DNA of 64,000 nt from Lysobacteraceae bacterium CU05-9 (GCA_007556525.1 SWJS01000005.1:1-64000), one strand, 5' to 3'; positions 26,782 through 36,420 are shown, counted from the stretch's first letter. Program-made: numbers and translations. Notes: generated by a model not told the origin, from the sequence alone.

Positions 26782-27378
26782 ATGAAAATCCAACTTTTCG
26801 CCGCATTGTCATTGATGGCTTTGAGCACCACTGCCATCGCCCAGCCGCAGCCACAACGTGCTGCAGCTCCGTCCCAGCAACAAGCAGCCGCCGATGCCGC
26901 ATTGCAACGCATGTGCGCGCAGCAAGCCTGCCAGCGCAACGTAGCCGTTCAAATGCGCGACAAGCAGGGTAATCAATATCGCAAGACGTTCGCACTGTTG
27001 CCGCCGGTCGTGCAGGGACCATACTTCACGGTAACGTCAGGGCAATCGTTGTTCATTGAAGCCGATGTGGCTGGCGACAAGGTGACGAATTACCGCGTTG
27101 TTCCGGGGATGCAAAACCCTTCGAAAACTTTCATCGTCTCCCTCTCGCAACTCGACGACGCACGCTCGCAGTTGTTCGTGTTCAATCCATTTGCGCAGAA
27201 CGTGAAGTTCAATGTGGGTGTTTTGCCACTGGGTTCGAATAAAGTCGTGAAGACGACGAGCTGTCCGATCCAATCACGCAAGCAAGGTTCGATCATCTGG
27301 GATAAGCCGGTGCTGCAAGCGACGATTGGTTACGGCGTTGCACTCGCACCAAACGCAAAGCTCACCTGCGGCGAATAA
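26782..27378 (+). CDS. Exported protein of unknown function
   Basis: 198 residues from the ATG at 26782. Signal peptide QLFAALSLMALSTTAIA, then a Gln/Ala-rich linker and a compact, strand-rich domain with four cysteines (MCAQQACQ near the start; TTSCPIQ and KLTCGE near the end) that could form two disulfide bonds in the periplasm. I do not recognise the family. The upstream coding potential in the same frame is discarded because it runs through the promoter. Its stop codon abuts the convergent GST stop (TAA then CTA). Confidence 0.8.
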   Translation: MKIQLFAALSLMALSTTAIAQPQPQRAAAPSQQQAAADAALQRMCAQQACQRNVAVQMRDKQGNQYRKTFALLPPVVQGPYFTVTSGQSLFIEADVAGDKVTNYRVVPGMQNPSKTFIVSLSQLDDARSQLFVFNPFAQNVKFNVGVLPLGSNKVVKTTSCPIQSRKQGSIIWDKPVLQATIGYGVALAPNAKLTCGE

Positions 27379-28050
27379 CTAAACGGCCCTAAAGTCTTCG
27401 GTCACCGTGCCGACGATGGACGACTCATGCAACTGGGAACGCTGCGTTTCCATCAGCCCCGCCGCATACCATTGCTGCATCTCCTGCAGACCGAGCAAAC
27501 ATCGCAAATACGCATCACCAACGTCGCCTAACGTAAATCCGTAAGTCTGTTGACGGAATGCAATCGGTGCAAAAAACGCATCCACCGCCGTGAAGTGCGC
27601 ACCTGCGAGATACGGACCGCCAAATCTCGAAATACCTTCTTCGAAAATGGATTGCAGGCGATTGAGGTCTTTTTGCAATGGTTCTGAAATCGAAGGCAAC
27701 GCCACGCGAATCCCGCAATTCATGTTGCAGATGCTGCGTAACGCGGTGAAACCCCCATGCATTTCCGAGGCGCACGAACGAGCAAACGCACGCGCGACAT
27801 GATCATGCGGCCACACCTTCGGATGCTGCTCATGCAAATACTCTGCGATGGCGAGCGATTCCCACACCGTCGTATCGCCGTCGACCAAGCACGGCACCAA
27901 AGCAGTCGGCGAAAACTTCCTAAACACTTCACGGTTATCCGCGCCATAGAAGACTTGCCGCTCTTCAAATGGAATTTCTAGAACGCGCATCAAGATCCAC
28001 GCGCGAAGGGACCAGGAGGAGTAGTTTTTGTTGGCGATGTAGAGTTCCAT
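27379..28050 (-). CDS. Glutathione S-transferase family protein
   Basis: 223 residues from the ATG at 28050. The thioredoxin-like N-terminal domain reads ELYIANKNYSSWSLRAWI, with the catalytic Ser in the SSWSLRAW motif, the cis-Pro in ALVPCLVDGD and the glutathione gamma-Glu binding site in VWESLAIAEYL. An all-helical C-terminal domain follows (GGPYLAGAHFTAVDAFFAPI). The NYSSWSLR form resembles the maleylacetoacetate isomerase/zeta-like and YfcF-like groups. Substrate unknown. It is divergent from the first prolyl-hydroxylase-like gene. Confidence 0.9.
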   Translation of the reverse strand: MELYIANKNYSSWSLRAWILMRVLEIPFEERQVFYGADNREVFRKFSPTALVPCLVDGDTTVWESLAIAEYLHEQHPKVWPHDHVARAFARSCASEMHGGFTALRSICNMNCGIRVALPSISEPLQKDLNRLQSIFEEGISRFGGPYLAGAHFTAVDAFFAPIAFRQQTYGFTLGDVGDAYLRCLLGLQEMQQWYAAGLMETQRSQLHESSIVGTVTEDFRAV

Positions 28051-28115
28051 GCCCCAGCGTAACACGCGCCAAGGTTGCTAAAATAAAGGTTCCCCTCTCT
28101 GTTCGGTGCAGTGAC

Positions 28116-29003
28116 TTGGCAGTAAACATCAATCGGGATTTGGCGCAGTGGTTGTATGACCGTGTCGAAGAAGGCACGCCGGAGAAGCAAGTCCGCAAGA
28201 GCCTGACGGATCACGGCTATGACCGCGTGCAAGTCGATACGCTGTGCCGTTACGCATTTCAGCAAACGGACAAATTGGCTGAAGCATTGAAAGCATATGA
28301 TCGCGATGCATCCGAAGGCGACATGGCGATCACCGAATTCAAGGCGACCGCTGCAATTCCTGACGACCGCGAAAATGCAACGCAAGACGATGTCAAAATC
28401 CTCTTCCGCTCCGAACGGCCGCACGTTGTTTTGTTCGGGAATTTCCTCTCGCATGAAGAGTGCGATGCATTGATGGACATGGCGAAGGATCAACTGCGTC
28501 GCGCAGAAGTTGTCAGCCGCGAAACAGGCGACCCGGTCATCGATCATCGTCGCACCAGCGAATACACGATGTTCCAACGCGATGAAACCGAACTTTTGCA
28601 ACGCATTGAAGATCGCATCGCGCGCATTACCGGCGTTCCCGCTACGCATGGCGAAGGCATTCAAGTGATGCGTTACGGTGTGGGCGCGGAGTACCAATCG
28701 CATTTCGATTTCTTTGATCCTGATGGCGTGTTCCTTCGCAAGAGCAAGGACCGCGGCGGTCAACGCATCGCCACGTTGGTCATGTACCTCAACGATCCAC
28801 CGGCGGGCGGCGAAACCATTTTCCCGGATGCCGGCTTGAGCATCTCACCGCAAAAAGGCAACGCCGTCTACTTCGCTTACGTCGCAGAGAACGGTGAATG
28901 CGATAACTTGTCGTTCCACGGCGGCGCACCGGTTGTGCGCGGTGAGAAATGGATTGCGAGCAAATGGCTTCGTCAAAACCCTTATTTTCTGGAGCTTGAA
29001 TGA
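28116..29003 (+). CDS. 2-oxoglutarate/Fe(II) dioxygenase, prolyl 4-hydroxylase type (first of tandem pair)
   Basis: 295 residues from a TTG at 28116. That start gives MAVNINRDLAQWLYDR, matching the N-terminus of the next gene (MTFHIYRDLAKWLYAR). Earlier in-frame codons lie inside the divergent GST gene. An N-terminal helical region of about 95 residues precedes the hydroxylase domain. Iron ligands are H196-F-D198 and H268 in LSFHGGAPV, and the 2-oxoglutarate base is in VRGEKWIASKW. Domain motifs HVVLFGNFLSHEECDAL and GQRIATLVMYLND match prolyl 4-hydroxylase alpha-type enzymes. Cytosolic. It overlaps the next gene by four bases. Confidence 0.88.
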   Translation: MAVNINRDLAQWLYDRVEEGTPEKQVRKSLTDHGYDRVQVDTLCRYAFQQTDKLAEALKAYDRDASEGDMAITEFKATAAIPDDRENATQDDVKILFRSERPHVVLFGNFLSHEECDALMDMAKDQLRRAEVVSRETGDPVIDHRRTSEYTMFQRDETELLQRIEDRIARITGVPATHGEGIQVMRYGVGAEYQSHFDFFDPDGVFLRKSKDRGGQRIATLVMYLNDPPAGGETIFPDAGLSISPQKGNAVYFAYVAENGECDNLSFHGGAPVVRGEKWIASKWLRQNPYFLELE

Positions 29004-29935
29004 CGTTTCATATTTACCGCGATCTCGCGAAGTGGTTATACGCGCGCTTCCAGGAAGGACAACCGCGCGAGCTCGTAGAACAAATGTTGCGCGAACAGGA
29101 TTACACCGAAGGCCAGATCGCTGAACTTTGCGAACTGACATATCACAACACCGAGCAACTCAAGAATCGCATCGACGCGTACGAGTACGAATCGGAGAAG
29201 GCAACGATCCAACGCCGCCAACTTCCTTTCGAAGTCTGCGCACCGATTCATCACGAAGACCGTAACTACATCGACGCCGATCACGGCCGCATCAAAATAA
29301 GCTTCAAAGCCAAGCGCCCTTACGTCATGGTGCTCGACAACTTCCTCACCGACGAGGAGTGCGATGCATTGATCGAACTCGGCACACCGAACCGCAGCCG
29401 CGCGCTGGTAATCGATCGCAAAACCGGCGGCGACCAAATCGACGAACGCCGCACGAGCACAAACGTCATTCTCGATGTTTACCAAAATGCATTGATCCGC
29501 CGCATCGAAGACCGCATCTCCGAGATGACGCATATCCCGGTCGAGAACGGCGAAAGCATCCAGATCATGCACTACGACATCGGCGCCGAATACGCCCCGC
29601 ACCACGATCACTTCGCCGACGACATCCCCGGCGAGGTCTACCACCACAAACACGGCGGCAACCGCGTCGCCACACTCGTGATGTACCTCAACGATTGCGA
29701 AGAGGGCGGCTCGACGATTTTCCCGCATGCAGGCATCGAAGTTTTCCCGCAAAAAGGTTCCGCCGTCTACTTCGCCTACCTCGACGATGACAACGTGCCG
29801 GATGACATGTCCTTCCACGGCGGCTCACCCGTCATCCGCGGAGAGAAATGGATCGCCTCCAAATGGATCCGTCGCTATCCGACCCCGTGGGGCTTGAATG
29901 GCGTACGCTCCGCACCTCCGAAATCTGAAATCTGA
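29000..29935 (+). CDS. 2-oxoglutarate/Fe(II) dioxygenase, prolyl 4-hydroxylase type (second of tandem pair)
   Basis: 311 residues, clearly a paralogue of the preceding gene: same helical N-terminal region, then YVMVLDNFLTDEECDALIELG, iron ligands H201-H-D203 and H273 in MSFHGGSPV, and IRGEKWIASKW for 2-oxoglutarate. Relative to its neighbour it has extra sequence around DDIPGEVYHHKHGGN. The ATG overlaps the upstream stop (ATGA), so the two are made together and may form a heterodimer or act on two sites of one substrate. The last codons and the stop are part of a heptamer tandem repeat. Confidence 0.88.
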   Translation: MTFHIYRDLAKWLYARFQEGQPRELVEQMLREQDYTEGQIAELCELTYHNTEQLKNRIDAYEYESEKATIQRRQLPFEVCAPIHHEDRNYIDADHGRIKISFKAKRPYVMVLDNFLTDEECDALIELGTPNRSRALVIDRKTGGDQIDERRTSTNVILDVYQNALIRRIEDRISEMTHIPVENGESIQIMHYDIGAEYAPHHDHFADDIPGEVYHHKHGGNRVATLVMYLNDCEEGGSTIFPHAGIEVFPQKGSAVYFAYLDDDNVPDDMSFHGGSPVIRGEKWIASKWIRRYPTPWGLNGVRSAPPKSEI

Positions 29936-29947
29936 AATCTGAAATCT
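29921..29947 (+). repeat. Heptamer tandem repeat (AAATCTG) at gene end
   Basis: Three full AAATCTG units plus AAATCT. The TGA within each unit falls at 29926, 29933 and 29940, one in each reading frame. The one at 29933 is the stop codon of the second hydroxylase gene. The same unit follows minE at 38189-38213. Confidence 0.8.
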
Positions 29948-29957
29948 ACACCCGAGA

Positions 29958-30413
29958 ATGCCGCCGCAAGTATTACATTTCCTGATTCGGTTTTTCGGAC
30001 GAATCCTGATTGCGGTGGTGGGTGCTCGCATCGCTAGGAACTTGGCGATTGCGCTGCATGATGTCAGGGATGAGATCCTGATGCTGATTTCGTTGGTCAG
30101 TGGGTATGTGATCAGTGCTGCAGTGATGCTGGTTCGCTCAGACGAAACAGGCAGGGATTTCTTTTCCGCGATTGAGTGGTACGACGGCGTGATCATGTTT
30201 GGTGCGTCGATGTGCGTGCTAATTGTCTTACTAAGGAATAAAGCGCGCGGACGCCCGAAAACGCGAAGTATGCTGCACGATTGGTGCACCGAAAATGGCT
30301 ATCGACACGAAGTGATTTCTCAGGGGCGTTTCGAAGTCTATCGCAAGGACGATCGTAAAATTTCGATACTTCGTGTTCCATCAAGAAAGTACTTTGAGAT
30401 CACACGAACGTAG
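29958..30413 (+). CDS. Small membrane protein of unknown function
   Basis: 151 residues. Two or three hydrophobic segments (FGRILIAVVGARIARNLAIA, MLISLVSGYVISAAVML and VIMFGASMCVLIVLL) are followed by a basic soluble tail (RSMLHDWCTENGYRHEV, then ISQGRFEVYRKDDRKI). I do not recognise the family. It follows the hydroxylase pair by 22 bases and could be in the same transcript, although the heptamer repeat lies between. The coding call rests on length, an ATG start and sensible hydrophobicity only. Confidence 0.55.
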   Translation: MPPQVLHFLIRFFGRILIAVVGARIARNLAIALHDVRDEILMLISLVSGYVISAAVMLVRSDETGRDFFSAIEWYDGVIMFGASMCVLIVLLRNKARGRPKTRSMLHDWCTENGYRHEVISQGRFEVYRKDDRKISILRVPSRKYFEITRT

Positions 30414-30512
30414 GGCGGCGAGGAAATGGAGCGTTGGTTTATCATGTTCGATGAATCGGCGGAAAGCTAATTAAAGACCGGCGGACACAGGTTCAACTTT
30501 TGAGAACGCACG

Positions 30513-30545
30513 AAAAAAGAAGGACCCGCACCTCGCGAGCCCTTC
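30513..30545 (-). terminator. Rho-independent terminator of gcvP
   Basis: On the minus strand GAAGGGCTCGC (30545-30535) pairs with GCGGGTCCTTC (30529-30519), with two G-U pairs and a 5-base loop, followed by six T (30518-30513). About 170 bases separate the gcvP and membrane-protein stops; besides this and the heptamers I see nothing else in that interval. Confidence 0.9.
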
Positions 30546-30546
30546 C

Positions 30547-30588
30547 TTTAGTCTTAAGCCTTAAGCCTTAAGCCTTTCGCCTTCAGCC
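30547..30588 (-). repeat. Degenerate heptamer tandem repeat after gcvP
   Basis: Directly after the gcvP TAA the minus strand reads GGCTGAA, GGCGAAA, GGCTTAA three times, then GACTAAA. The TGA/TAA codons inside the units fall in all three frames. The terminator begins two bases later. Confidence 0.8.
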
Positions 30589-33438
30589 TTACGCGTCAGC
30601 GTCACCCGCAAACGCCTCAATCGGCAAACACGAACACATGATGTTCTTGTCACCGTAGACGTTGTCCACGCGTGCCACCGGAGCCCAGTACTTTTGGAAC
30701 TTCAAGGACGGCAGAGGGAACACAGCGAGCTCACGTGAGTAACCATGCTTCCACTCATCGGCAGCCATCATGGTGGCGGTGTGGGGTGCATTTTTCAGAG
30801 GGTTATCTTCGCGATCCAACTTGCCTTCTTCGACCATGCGGATTTCGTCGCGGATCTGGATCATCGCATCGATGAAACGGTCCAGCTCATGCATCGATTC
30901 CGATTCCGTTGGCTCAACCATCAACGTGCCCGAAACCGGGAAGCTCAACGTTGGTGCGTGGAAACCGAAGTCGATCAAACGTTTCGCCACGTCTTCCGCA
31001 CCGATGCCCGTCGCATCCTTCAGTGGACGCAAGTCGAGAATGCACTCGTGAGCAACGAGACCGTTACGACCCGTGAACAAAGTCGGGTAGTGCGGTTCGA
31101 GGCGCTTCATGATGTAGTTTGCGTTCAGCAGAGCGATTTGCGTCGCTTGCAGCAAACCATCCGAACCCATCAGCGTGATGTACATCCACGAGATTGGCAA
31201 AATCGACGCCGACCCAAACGATGCCGCCGACACCATGCCGACATCACCTTCGCCACCGAACGTGCGTGGCAGGAACGGCTCCAAGTGCGACTTCACTGCG
31301 CAAGGACCGACGCCAGGACCGCCGCCACCGTGTGGGATACAGAATGTTTTGTGCAGGTTCAAGTGCGAAACGTCCGAACCCCACTTGCCTGGCTTTGCGA
31401 GACCGACCAACGCATTCATGTTTGCGCCGTCCGTATAAACCTGACCGCCATGCTTATGGATGATGTCGCAGATTTCGACGACGTCCTCTTCGAACACACC
31501 GTGCGTCGACGGATACGTGATCATCAAAGCCGCCAAACGATCCGAATACTTCTCAGCGTTCAATCGGATGTCTTCCACGTCGACGTTGCCGTTGGCATCC
31601 GTCTTCGTCACGACAACCTTCATGCCGCATAGATTCGCCGACGCAGGGTTCGTACCGTGCGCCGAATCCGGAATCAAGCAGATGTCGCGTTGATCTTCAC
31701 CACGTGAACGATGGTACGCACGAATCGCGAGCAAGCCGGCGTATTCACCTTGCGCACCGGAGTTCGGTTGCAACGACACTGCGTCATAACCCGTGCACTC
31801 GACGAGCATTGCTTCGAGACCGTCGATCAATTCCTTGTAGCCCAATGCTTGCGACGCAGGTGCCAACGGATGGATGTTCGCGAACTCAGGCCACGTCACC
31901 GGAATCATTTCCGCCGTCGCGTTGAGCTTCATCGTGCACGAACCCAGCGGGATCATCGTGCGGTCCATCGCCAAATCCTTATCGGCCAACGAACGCAAAT
32001 AACGCAGCAACTCATGCTCACTGTGGTGCGTGTTGAACACCGGGTGCGTCATGAACGGCGTGGTGCGAACGGCTGAGTCAGGAATCGCCGAAACAATCGC
32101 TTCAACGTCTGCAATGGATGCGCCAAAAACTTTCGCCACCGCATTCAAATCTTCGCGCGTCGTGGTTTCATCGAAGCTCACACCAACGCGACCGTCTTCG
32201 AAATAGCGCAGGTTAATGCGCGCCGCTTCCGCAGCCTTACGGATCGCAGCAGCGTCGGCGCCCGACACCGTGATCGTGTCGAAGTAGTTTTTGGTCACTT
32301 CCAAACCGGCAGCAGACAACGCCGTGCCCAACAACGCCGTGAAACGATGCACGCGTTGCGCGATACGCTTCAAGCCATCAGGTCCGTGATAAACCGCATA
32401 CATCGCCGCCATCACCGCCAATAGAACTTGCGCAGTACAGATGTTGGACGTGGCTTTTTCACGACGAATATGTTGCTCACGCGTTTGCAGCGTCAAGCGG
32501 TAAGCAGGCTTGCCTTCCGCATCAATCGACGCACCAATCAAACGACCTGGCATCGAACGCTTGTATGCATCACGGCACGCCATGAACGCCGCATGCGGAC
32601 CGCCGAAGCCAAACGGCACACCAAAGCGCTGCGTGTTCCCTACAACGATATCTGCGCCCCATGAGCCCGGCGATTCAATCAACGTCAACGCAAGCAGGTC
32701 AACCGCCGCAACAACCAACGCACCCTTCGCGTGCAACGCATCGGCAGCGGCGCGGTAATCATTGATCGAACCGAACGTATCCGGATACTGGAAAATCGCA
32801 CCGAACACATCGTGCTCAGCTGCTTCGGAATCATCACCAATGATCAACTCAATGTTCAACGGTTCCGCGCGCGTGCGAATCACTTCGATGGATTGCGGAT
32901 GCAAACCCTTCGAGACGAAAAACTTCTCTGACTTCGACTTACTCGAACGCGACGCCAACGTCATTGCTTCAGCAGCAGCCGTGCCTTCATCAAGCAACGA
33001 TGCATTCGCAATTTCCATGCCCGTCAATTCCGCGCACATCGTCTGGAAGTTGATCAGCGCTTCCATGCGGCCTTGCGAAATTTCCGCCTGGTATGGCGTG
33101 TATGCGGTGTACCATGCCGGATTTTCCAGCACGTTGCGCAAAATCACATTTGGCGTAATCGTCCCGTAATAACCCTGGCCAATGAAGCTGCGGAAAACCT
33201 GGTTCTTGTCGGCGATGGCGCGGATTTTCGCCACTGCATCGACTTCCGTCATCGACAACGGCAAATCGAGCGGGACAGAGGACTTGATGTTCTTCGGCAC
33301 GATCGCGTCAGTCATCGCTTCAAGACTGTCGAAACCGACAACCTTCAGCATGTCCTGCACTTCCTGATCGTTGGGGCCGATGTGACGCGCGATGAAGGCG
33401 TCGTTATTTTCGAGTTCGCGGAGGGTCGGGTTCGTCAT
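30589..33438 (-). CDS. gcvP: Glycine dehydrogenase (decarboxylating), P protein of the glycine cleavage system
   Basis: 949 residues from the ATG at 33438, which begins the family N-terminus ([29 protein letters not shown]). It is a PLP enzyme that decarboxylates glycine and passes the aminomethyl group to lipoylated GcvH. The PLP lysine is in [21 protein letters not shown], and [23 protein letters not shown] and GANMNALVG are typical. Length equals the single-chain homodimeric P protein. The open frame upstream of 33438 is riboswitch sequence. gcvT and gcvH are not in the window. Confidence 0.97.
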   Translation of the reverse strand: MTNPTLRELENNDAFIARHIGPNDQEVQDMLKVVGFDSLEAMTDAIVPKNIKSSVPLDLPLSMTEVDAVAKIRAIADKNQVFRSFIGQGYYGTITPNVILRNVLENPAWYTAYTPYQAEISQGRMEALINFQTMCAELTGMEIANASLLDEGTAAAEAMTLASRSSKSKSEKFFVSKGLHPQSIEVIRTRAEPLNIELIIGDDSEAAEHDVFGAIFQYPDTFGSINDYRAAADALHAKGALVVAAVDLLALTLIESPGSWGADIVVGNTQRFGVPFGFGGPHAAFMACRDAYKRSMPGRLIGASIDAEGKPAYRLTLQTREQHIRREKATSNICTAQVLLAVMAAMYAVYHGPDGLKRIAQRVHRFTALLGTALSAAGLEVTKNYFDTITVSGADAAAIRKAAEAARINLRYFEDGRVGVSFDETTTREDLNAVAKVFGASIADVEAIVSAIPDSAVRTTPFMTHPVFNTHHSEHELLRYLRSLADKDLAMDRTMIPLGSCTMKLNATAEMIPVTWPEFANIHPLAPASQALGYKELIDGLEAMLVECTGYDAVSLQPNSGAQGEYAGLLAIRAYHRSRGEDQRDICLIPDSAHGTNPASANLCGMKVVVTKTDANGNVDVEDIRLNAEKYSDRLAALMITYPSTHGVFEEDVVEICDIIHKHGGQVYTDGANMNALVGLAKPGKWGSDVSHLNLHKTFCIPHGGGGPGVGPCAVKSHLEPFLPRTFGGEGDVGMVSAASFGSASILPISWMYITLMGSDGLLQATQIALLNANYIMKRLEPHYPTLFTGRNGLVAHECILDLRPLKDATGIGAEDVAKRLIDFGFHAPTLSFPVSGTLMVEPTESESMHELDRFIDAMIQIRDEIRMVEEGKLDREDNPLKNAPHTATMMAADEWKHGYSRELAVFPLPSLKFQKYWAPVARVDNVYGDKNIMCSCLPIEAFAGDADA

Positions 33439-33502
33439 GGAGAGGCTTCCGTTTAGCGGGCAAAAATCCAGCCACAGCCTCATCACCAGCGCTGTAGTCA
33501 GT

Positions 33503-33690
33503 GCCCTCTGTCCTTTTGCCTGAGAGTTTGAAGTCACACCGACGTGCATCGATGCAACCCTTGCCCCTTCGGCGCCGCCTAAGCGATCTCTCCAGAGTGT
33601 TCACGGCAGACGGTCAAAAGCCTGAGCGATTGCGGGCGGTTGCGCCTTTGGCAGCGGGCATCAACCATCGCCCGCTTCTCCCATCTGCCA
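33503..33690 (-). promoter_or_regulatory. Tandem glycine riboswitch upstream of gcvP
   Basis: Two glycine aptamers in series on the minus strand. The promoter-proximal one (about 33690-33607) contains GGGAGA, a degenerate core CCAAAGGCGCAACC and CGCTCAGGC. The gcvP-proximal one (about 33606-33503) is canonical: CTCTGGAGAGA, GCGCCGAAGGGGCAAGGG, AACTCTCAGGCAAAAGGAC and closing AGAGGGC. This is the gcvT-motif RNA that turns on glycine cleavage genes when glycine is high. A possible expression-platform hairpin (CTACAGC with GCTGTGG) followed by GGATTTTTG lies between it and gcvP. Confidence 0.93.
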
Positions 33691-33704
33691 TGGGGTAGCC
33701 CCCA

Positions 33705-33710
33705 ATTATA
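33705..33710 (-). promoter_or_regulatory. -10 box for the riboswitch-gcvP transcript
   Basis: TATAAT on the minus strand, about 15 bases before the first aptamer begins, so the RNA would start with the aptamer. No clear -35 hexamer. Confidence 0.5.
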
Positions 33711-33791
33711 GGCGATTTGCGCCCTCATTTCCCCGCCAAAACCTCCGTCACCACACCCATTTCCACCACTCCGAGTGGGATTCCCGTCGCC

Positions 33792-34199
33792 TTACGCCTC
33801 ACTCATCGTGTGAACCGAGATGTACGGTCCGCCGCAACGCATCGCCACATCCAAATTCAGCAAATTCGAGGGCGGCGTTTCGATCGCACCACCGCCTGCT
33901 TTCACGCGCGATCCAACTTCAAAAACCATCCCACCTGGCTTGTGGCGAATCGCATTGCTTGCTCCCAATTTCACCAACTCAAAATCGTGACTCCACAAAA
34001 TCATCGCGCTATGCGACGCGTCTCTTGCAAGTCGAATGCAACCATTTTTCTCAATCAACGTTCCACTCGCGAGCGCAGTGAGGTTGACCGTTTGAACTCC
34101 TGGCGCCGGCGCAGGAAACATCGGCAACACAACTTCCGCAGGCTGCACGTGCGCACAACCTGCTACAAACAAAATCAGCGAAGAAAGAAGCACCTTCAT
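33792..34199 (-). CDS. Putative lipoprotein of unknown function
   Basis: 135 residues from the ATG at 34199. MKVLLSSLILFVAGCAH is a lipoprotein signal with the lipobox VAGC (Cys at about 15). The mature part contains GTLIEKNGCIRL, then HDFELVKLG and GGMVFEVGSRVKAGGGAIETPP. The IEKNGCIRL phrase is met in small envelope proteins that bind or sense unknown ligands. I do not recognise a characterised family. Stand-alone gene between the riboswitch promoter and a terminator on the same strand. Confidence 0.75.
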   Translation of the reverse strand: MKVLLSSLILFVAGCAHVQPAEVVLPMFPAPAPGVQTVNLTALASGTLIEKNGCIRLARDASHSAMILWSHDFELVKLGASNAIRHKPGGMVFEVGSRVKAGGGAIETPPSNLLNLDVAMRCGGPYISVHTMSEA

Positions 34200-34268
34200 A
34201 AATCTGATGCCACCGTTGTCTTGAGCAACCATCAGATTATTAAACTCAAGATGAAGATGTTGTTACCA

Positions 34269-34298
34269 AAAAAACAGGCTCCGAAAGGAGCCTGTTTC
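34269..34298 (-). terminator. Rho-independent terminator of the M2 peptidase gene
   Basis: On the minus strand CAGGCTCC-TTTC-GGAGCCTG (34295-34276) is followed by TTTTTTT (34275-34269), 23 bases after the stop codon of the peptidase gene. On the plus strand the same stem has only a short TTT run. Confidence 0.93.
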
Positions 34299-34320
34299 AT
34301 TTGTGACATCTGCTAAGAAA

Positions 34321-36420
34321 TTAGTTCTTCGGTGGTTCGGCTGGTGATGGAGCTGCGTTGCCACCTGGTGCGGATGGTGCATCGGATGAAGCGGGAGCAG
34401 GAGCGGCGGGAGCAGCACCAGCAGCAGGCGAGGCAGCTGGGGAAGCGGAAGCGACAGCACCACCGGCGGCGTTCCAACCGCATTGGCGGCCGGCGTTTTG
34501 TTCCTTCAACCACGACGTGAGTGGAGCGAAGTATTCGACCATGGGTTCTGCGGACATTTTGTCAGAGCCTGTCATTTCCTTCAAAGTCGCTTGCCATGGT
34601 TGCGAAGCACCGCGGGACAACATCGTCTTGAGCTTCTCGCCCGCGGCCTTGTTGCCGTAGAACGAACACTCATTCAGAGGACCCTTGTAACCGGACGCGT
34701 CGCACATCGCCTTGTAGAACTGGAATTGCAGCACGTGCGCCATGAAGTAACGCAGGTAAGGCGTGTTGCCCGGCACGTGATACTTCGCGCCAGCATCGAA
34801 GAACTCATCACCACGCGGCGCAATCGGCGCGACACCTTGGTACTCCGCCTTCAACTTCCACCACGCCGAGTTGTATTGATCCGGCTTAATGCTTCCATCA
34901 AAAACACCCCAACGCCACTTATCGATCATCAATCCAAATGGCACGAACGCAACCTTCGCCAACGCCATGCGCATCTGCGAATTGATCATCGATTCCTTCG
35001 ATTCCGATTGCGCACCGACGAGACCGATCGAGTTGAGATACTTCGGCGTCATCGCGAGAACCATCGTGTCACCGATGGCTTCGTGGAAACCATCATTCGC
35101 ACCGCCTTGGAAATACGCCGGCTGCGGGTTGTATGCGAGGTCATAAAAAATATGCCCCAACTCGTGATACACCGTCGTGAAATCTTCTTCGTTGGGTTTG
35201 GTGCACATTTTGACGCGGACGTCGCCTTGCATATCGAGATCCCACGCACTCGCATGGCACACGACATCACGGTCACGCGGCTTGATGAACTGCGTGTTTT
35301 CCCAGAACGAATCCGGCAACTTCGCGAGACCTAATGACGTATAAAAATCTTCCGCACGCCTAAACGTTTCCTTCGCCGTCACCAACTGTCCTGCACGGAA
35401 TGCATCGTCGAGAGCGTCGGGGCCGGAGCCGGTCATTTTCGACTGGGCTTCCGCGATGTTTTTGTCATCGATGGCTTTCAATGCTCCGGTCACATCCAAC
35501 GGTGATGCATTCGGATACGGCGCGGCGAGATCCCACAGGTTGCCCCAATCCTGTTGCCACATGTTGCCCATCAAATGCGCCGGCAACATACCGCCCGCAA
35601 CGTGACCCTTATCGGCGCCATACTTCTCATCGAGTTTGCCGCCCATGTAGCAATGCAGTTGCTCATACATCGGCTTCAGCTGACCCCACAGACGATCAAC
35701 TTCCGGACCAACTTCATTCGCCGGCATGTCGTAACCCGAACGCCACATTTCACCGGCATCCGCGTAACCCATTTCCTTCGCGCCTTCATTCACAAGCTCG
35801 GCAAAACGCACATAATCCTTCTTCGAATTCACGGCAGTGCCATACCAGCCATTCATCGCGTTGAGTTGTTCGTTGTAATCACGGCTGTTGCGCAAAACAT
35901 CCTCGAGGTCGCCGAGTTGCTTGCAGTTCGCTTCACCTTCGCCTTCGCAAACTTTGCCCGCGCCGTACGCGCCTTCCAGCTTGGCGGCAATCTTCGTCAG
36001 TTCGGAAACCTTCAAAGGATCCTTCGGCGCCGGCATCGAGGTCATCAGCTTCAACAACTTCAGCGCACGTGCCGATTCCGGCTTCATTTGTTGGCCTTCG
36101 AATTTTTTGGCCTGTTCAATCCAGCTGTTCAATTGCAGCAAGCCGCGTTCGTTCGCCTTCGCCGCGAGAAATTCGGTATCCGGCGTAATATGCGTCGCCG
36201 CCATCCACTGCGCCTTGTTCGCTTCGAGATACGTTTCGCGCATTTCCTTGTCCAGGCGCGCCACAAACTGATCGGCGGTTTCACCTTCCGGAATCGCCGC
36301 ACCCGACGGCGTCGTCACCGCCGACGTGTTCTTCGTGGCAGTGCGTTCGCAACCCGCGAGGCCAATGGTCAAAATCGCAACCGACATCGCGGACACGAGC
36401 AGAGTAGGGCGTAACTTCAT
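34321..36420 (-). CDS. M2 family zinc dipeptidyl carboxypeptidase (ACE-like lipoprotein)
   Basis: 699 residues from the ATG at 36420. An N-terminal lipoprotein signal (SVAILTIGLAGC) anchors it to the envelope. The zinc motif HELGH is at H419-H423, with the downstream Glu in GGANDGFHEAIGDTMVL, and AQMRMALAKVAFVPFGLMIDKWRW-like sequence follows. These are features of peptidyl-dipeptidase A, the angiotensin-converting-enzyme family also found in Xanthomonas. The last 50 residues are an Ala/Pro/Ser-rich tail absent from the core family. It probably releases dipeptides from periplasmic peptides. Single gene with its own terminator. Confidence 0.93.
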   Translation of the reverse strand: MKLRPTLLVSAMSVAILTIGLAGCERTATKNTSAVTTPSGAAIPEGETADQFVARLDKEMRETYLEANKAQWMAATHITPDTEFLAAKANERGLLQLNSWIEQAKKFEGQQMKPESARALKLLKLMTSMPAPKDPLKVSELTKIAAKLEGAYGAGKVCEGEGEANCKQLGDLEDVLRNSRDYNEQLNAMNGWYGTAVNSKKDYVRFAELVNEGAKEMGYADAGEMWRSGYDMPANEVGPEVDRLWGQLKPMYEQLHCYMGGKLDEKYGADKGHVAGGMLPAHLMGNMWQQDWGNLWDLAAPYPNASPLDVTGALKAIDDKNIAEAQSKMTGSGPDALDDAFRAGQLVTAKETFRRAEDFYTSLGLAKLPDSFWENTQFIKPRDRDVVCHASAWDLDMQGDVRVKMCTKPNEEDFTTVYHELGHIFYDLAYNPQPAYFQGGANDGFHEAIGDTMVLAMTPKYLNSIGLVGAQSESKESMINSQMRMALAKVAFVPFGLMIDKWRWGVFDGSIKPDQYNSAWWKLKAEYQGVAPIAPRGDEFFDAGAKYHVPGNTPYLRYFMAHVLQFQFYKAMCDASGYKGPLNECSFYGNKAAGEKLKTMLSRGASQPWQATLKEMTGSDKMSAEPMVEYFAPLTSWLKEQNAGRQCGWNAAGGAVASASPAASPAAGAAPAAPAPASSDAPSAPGGNAAPSPAEPPKN

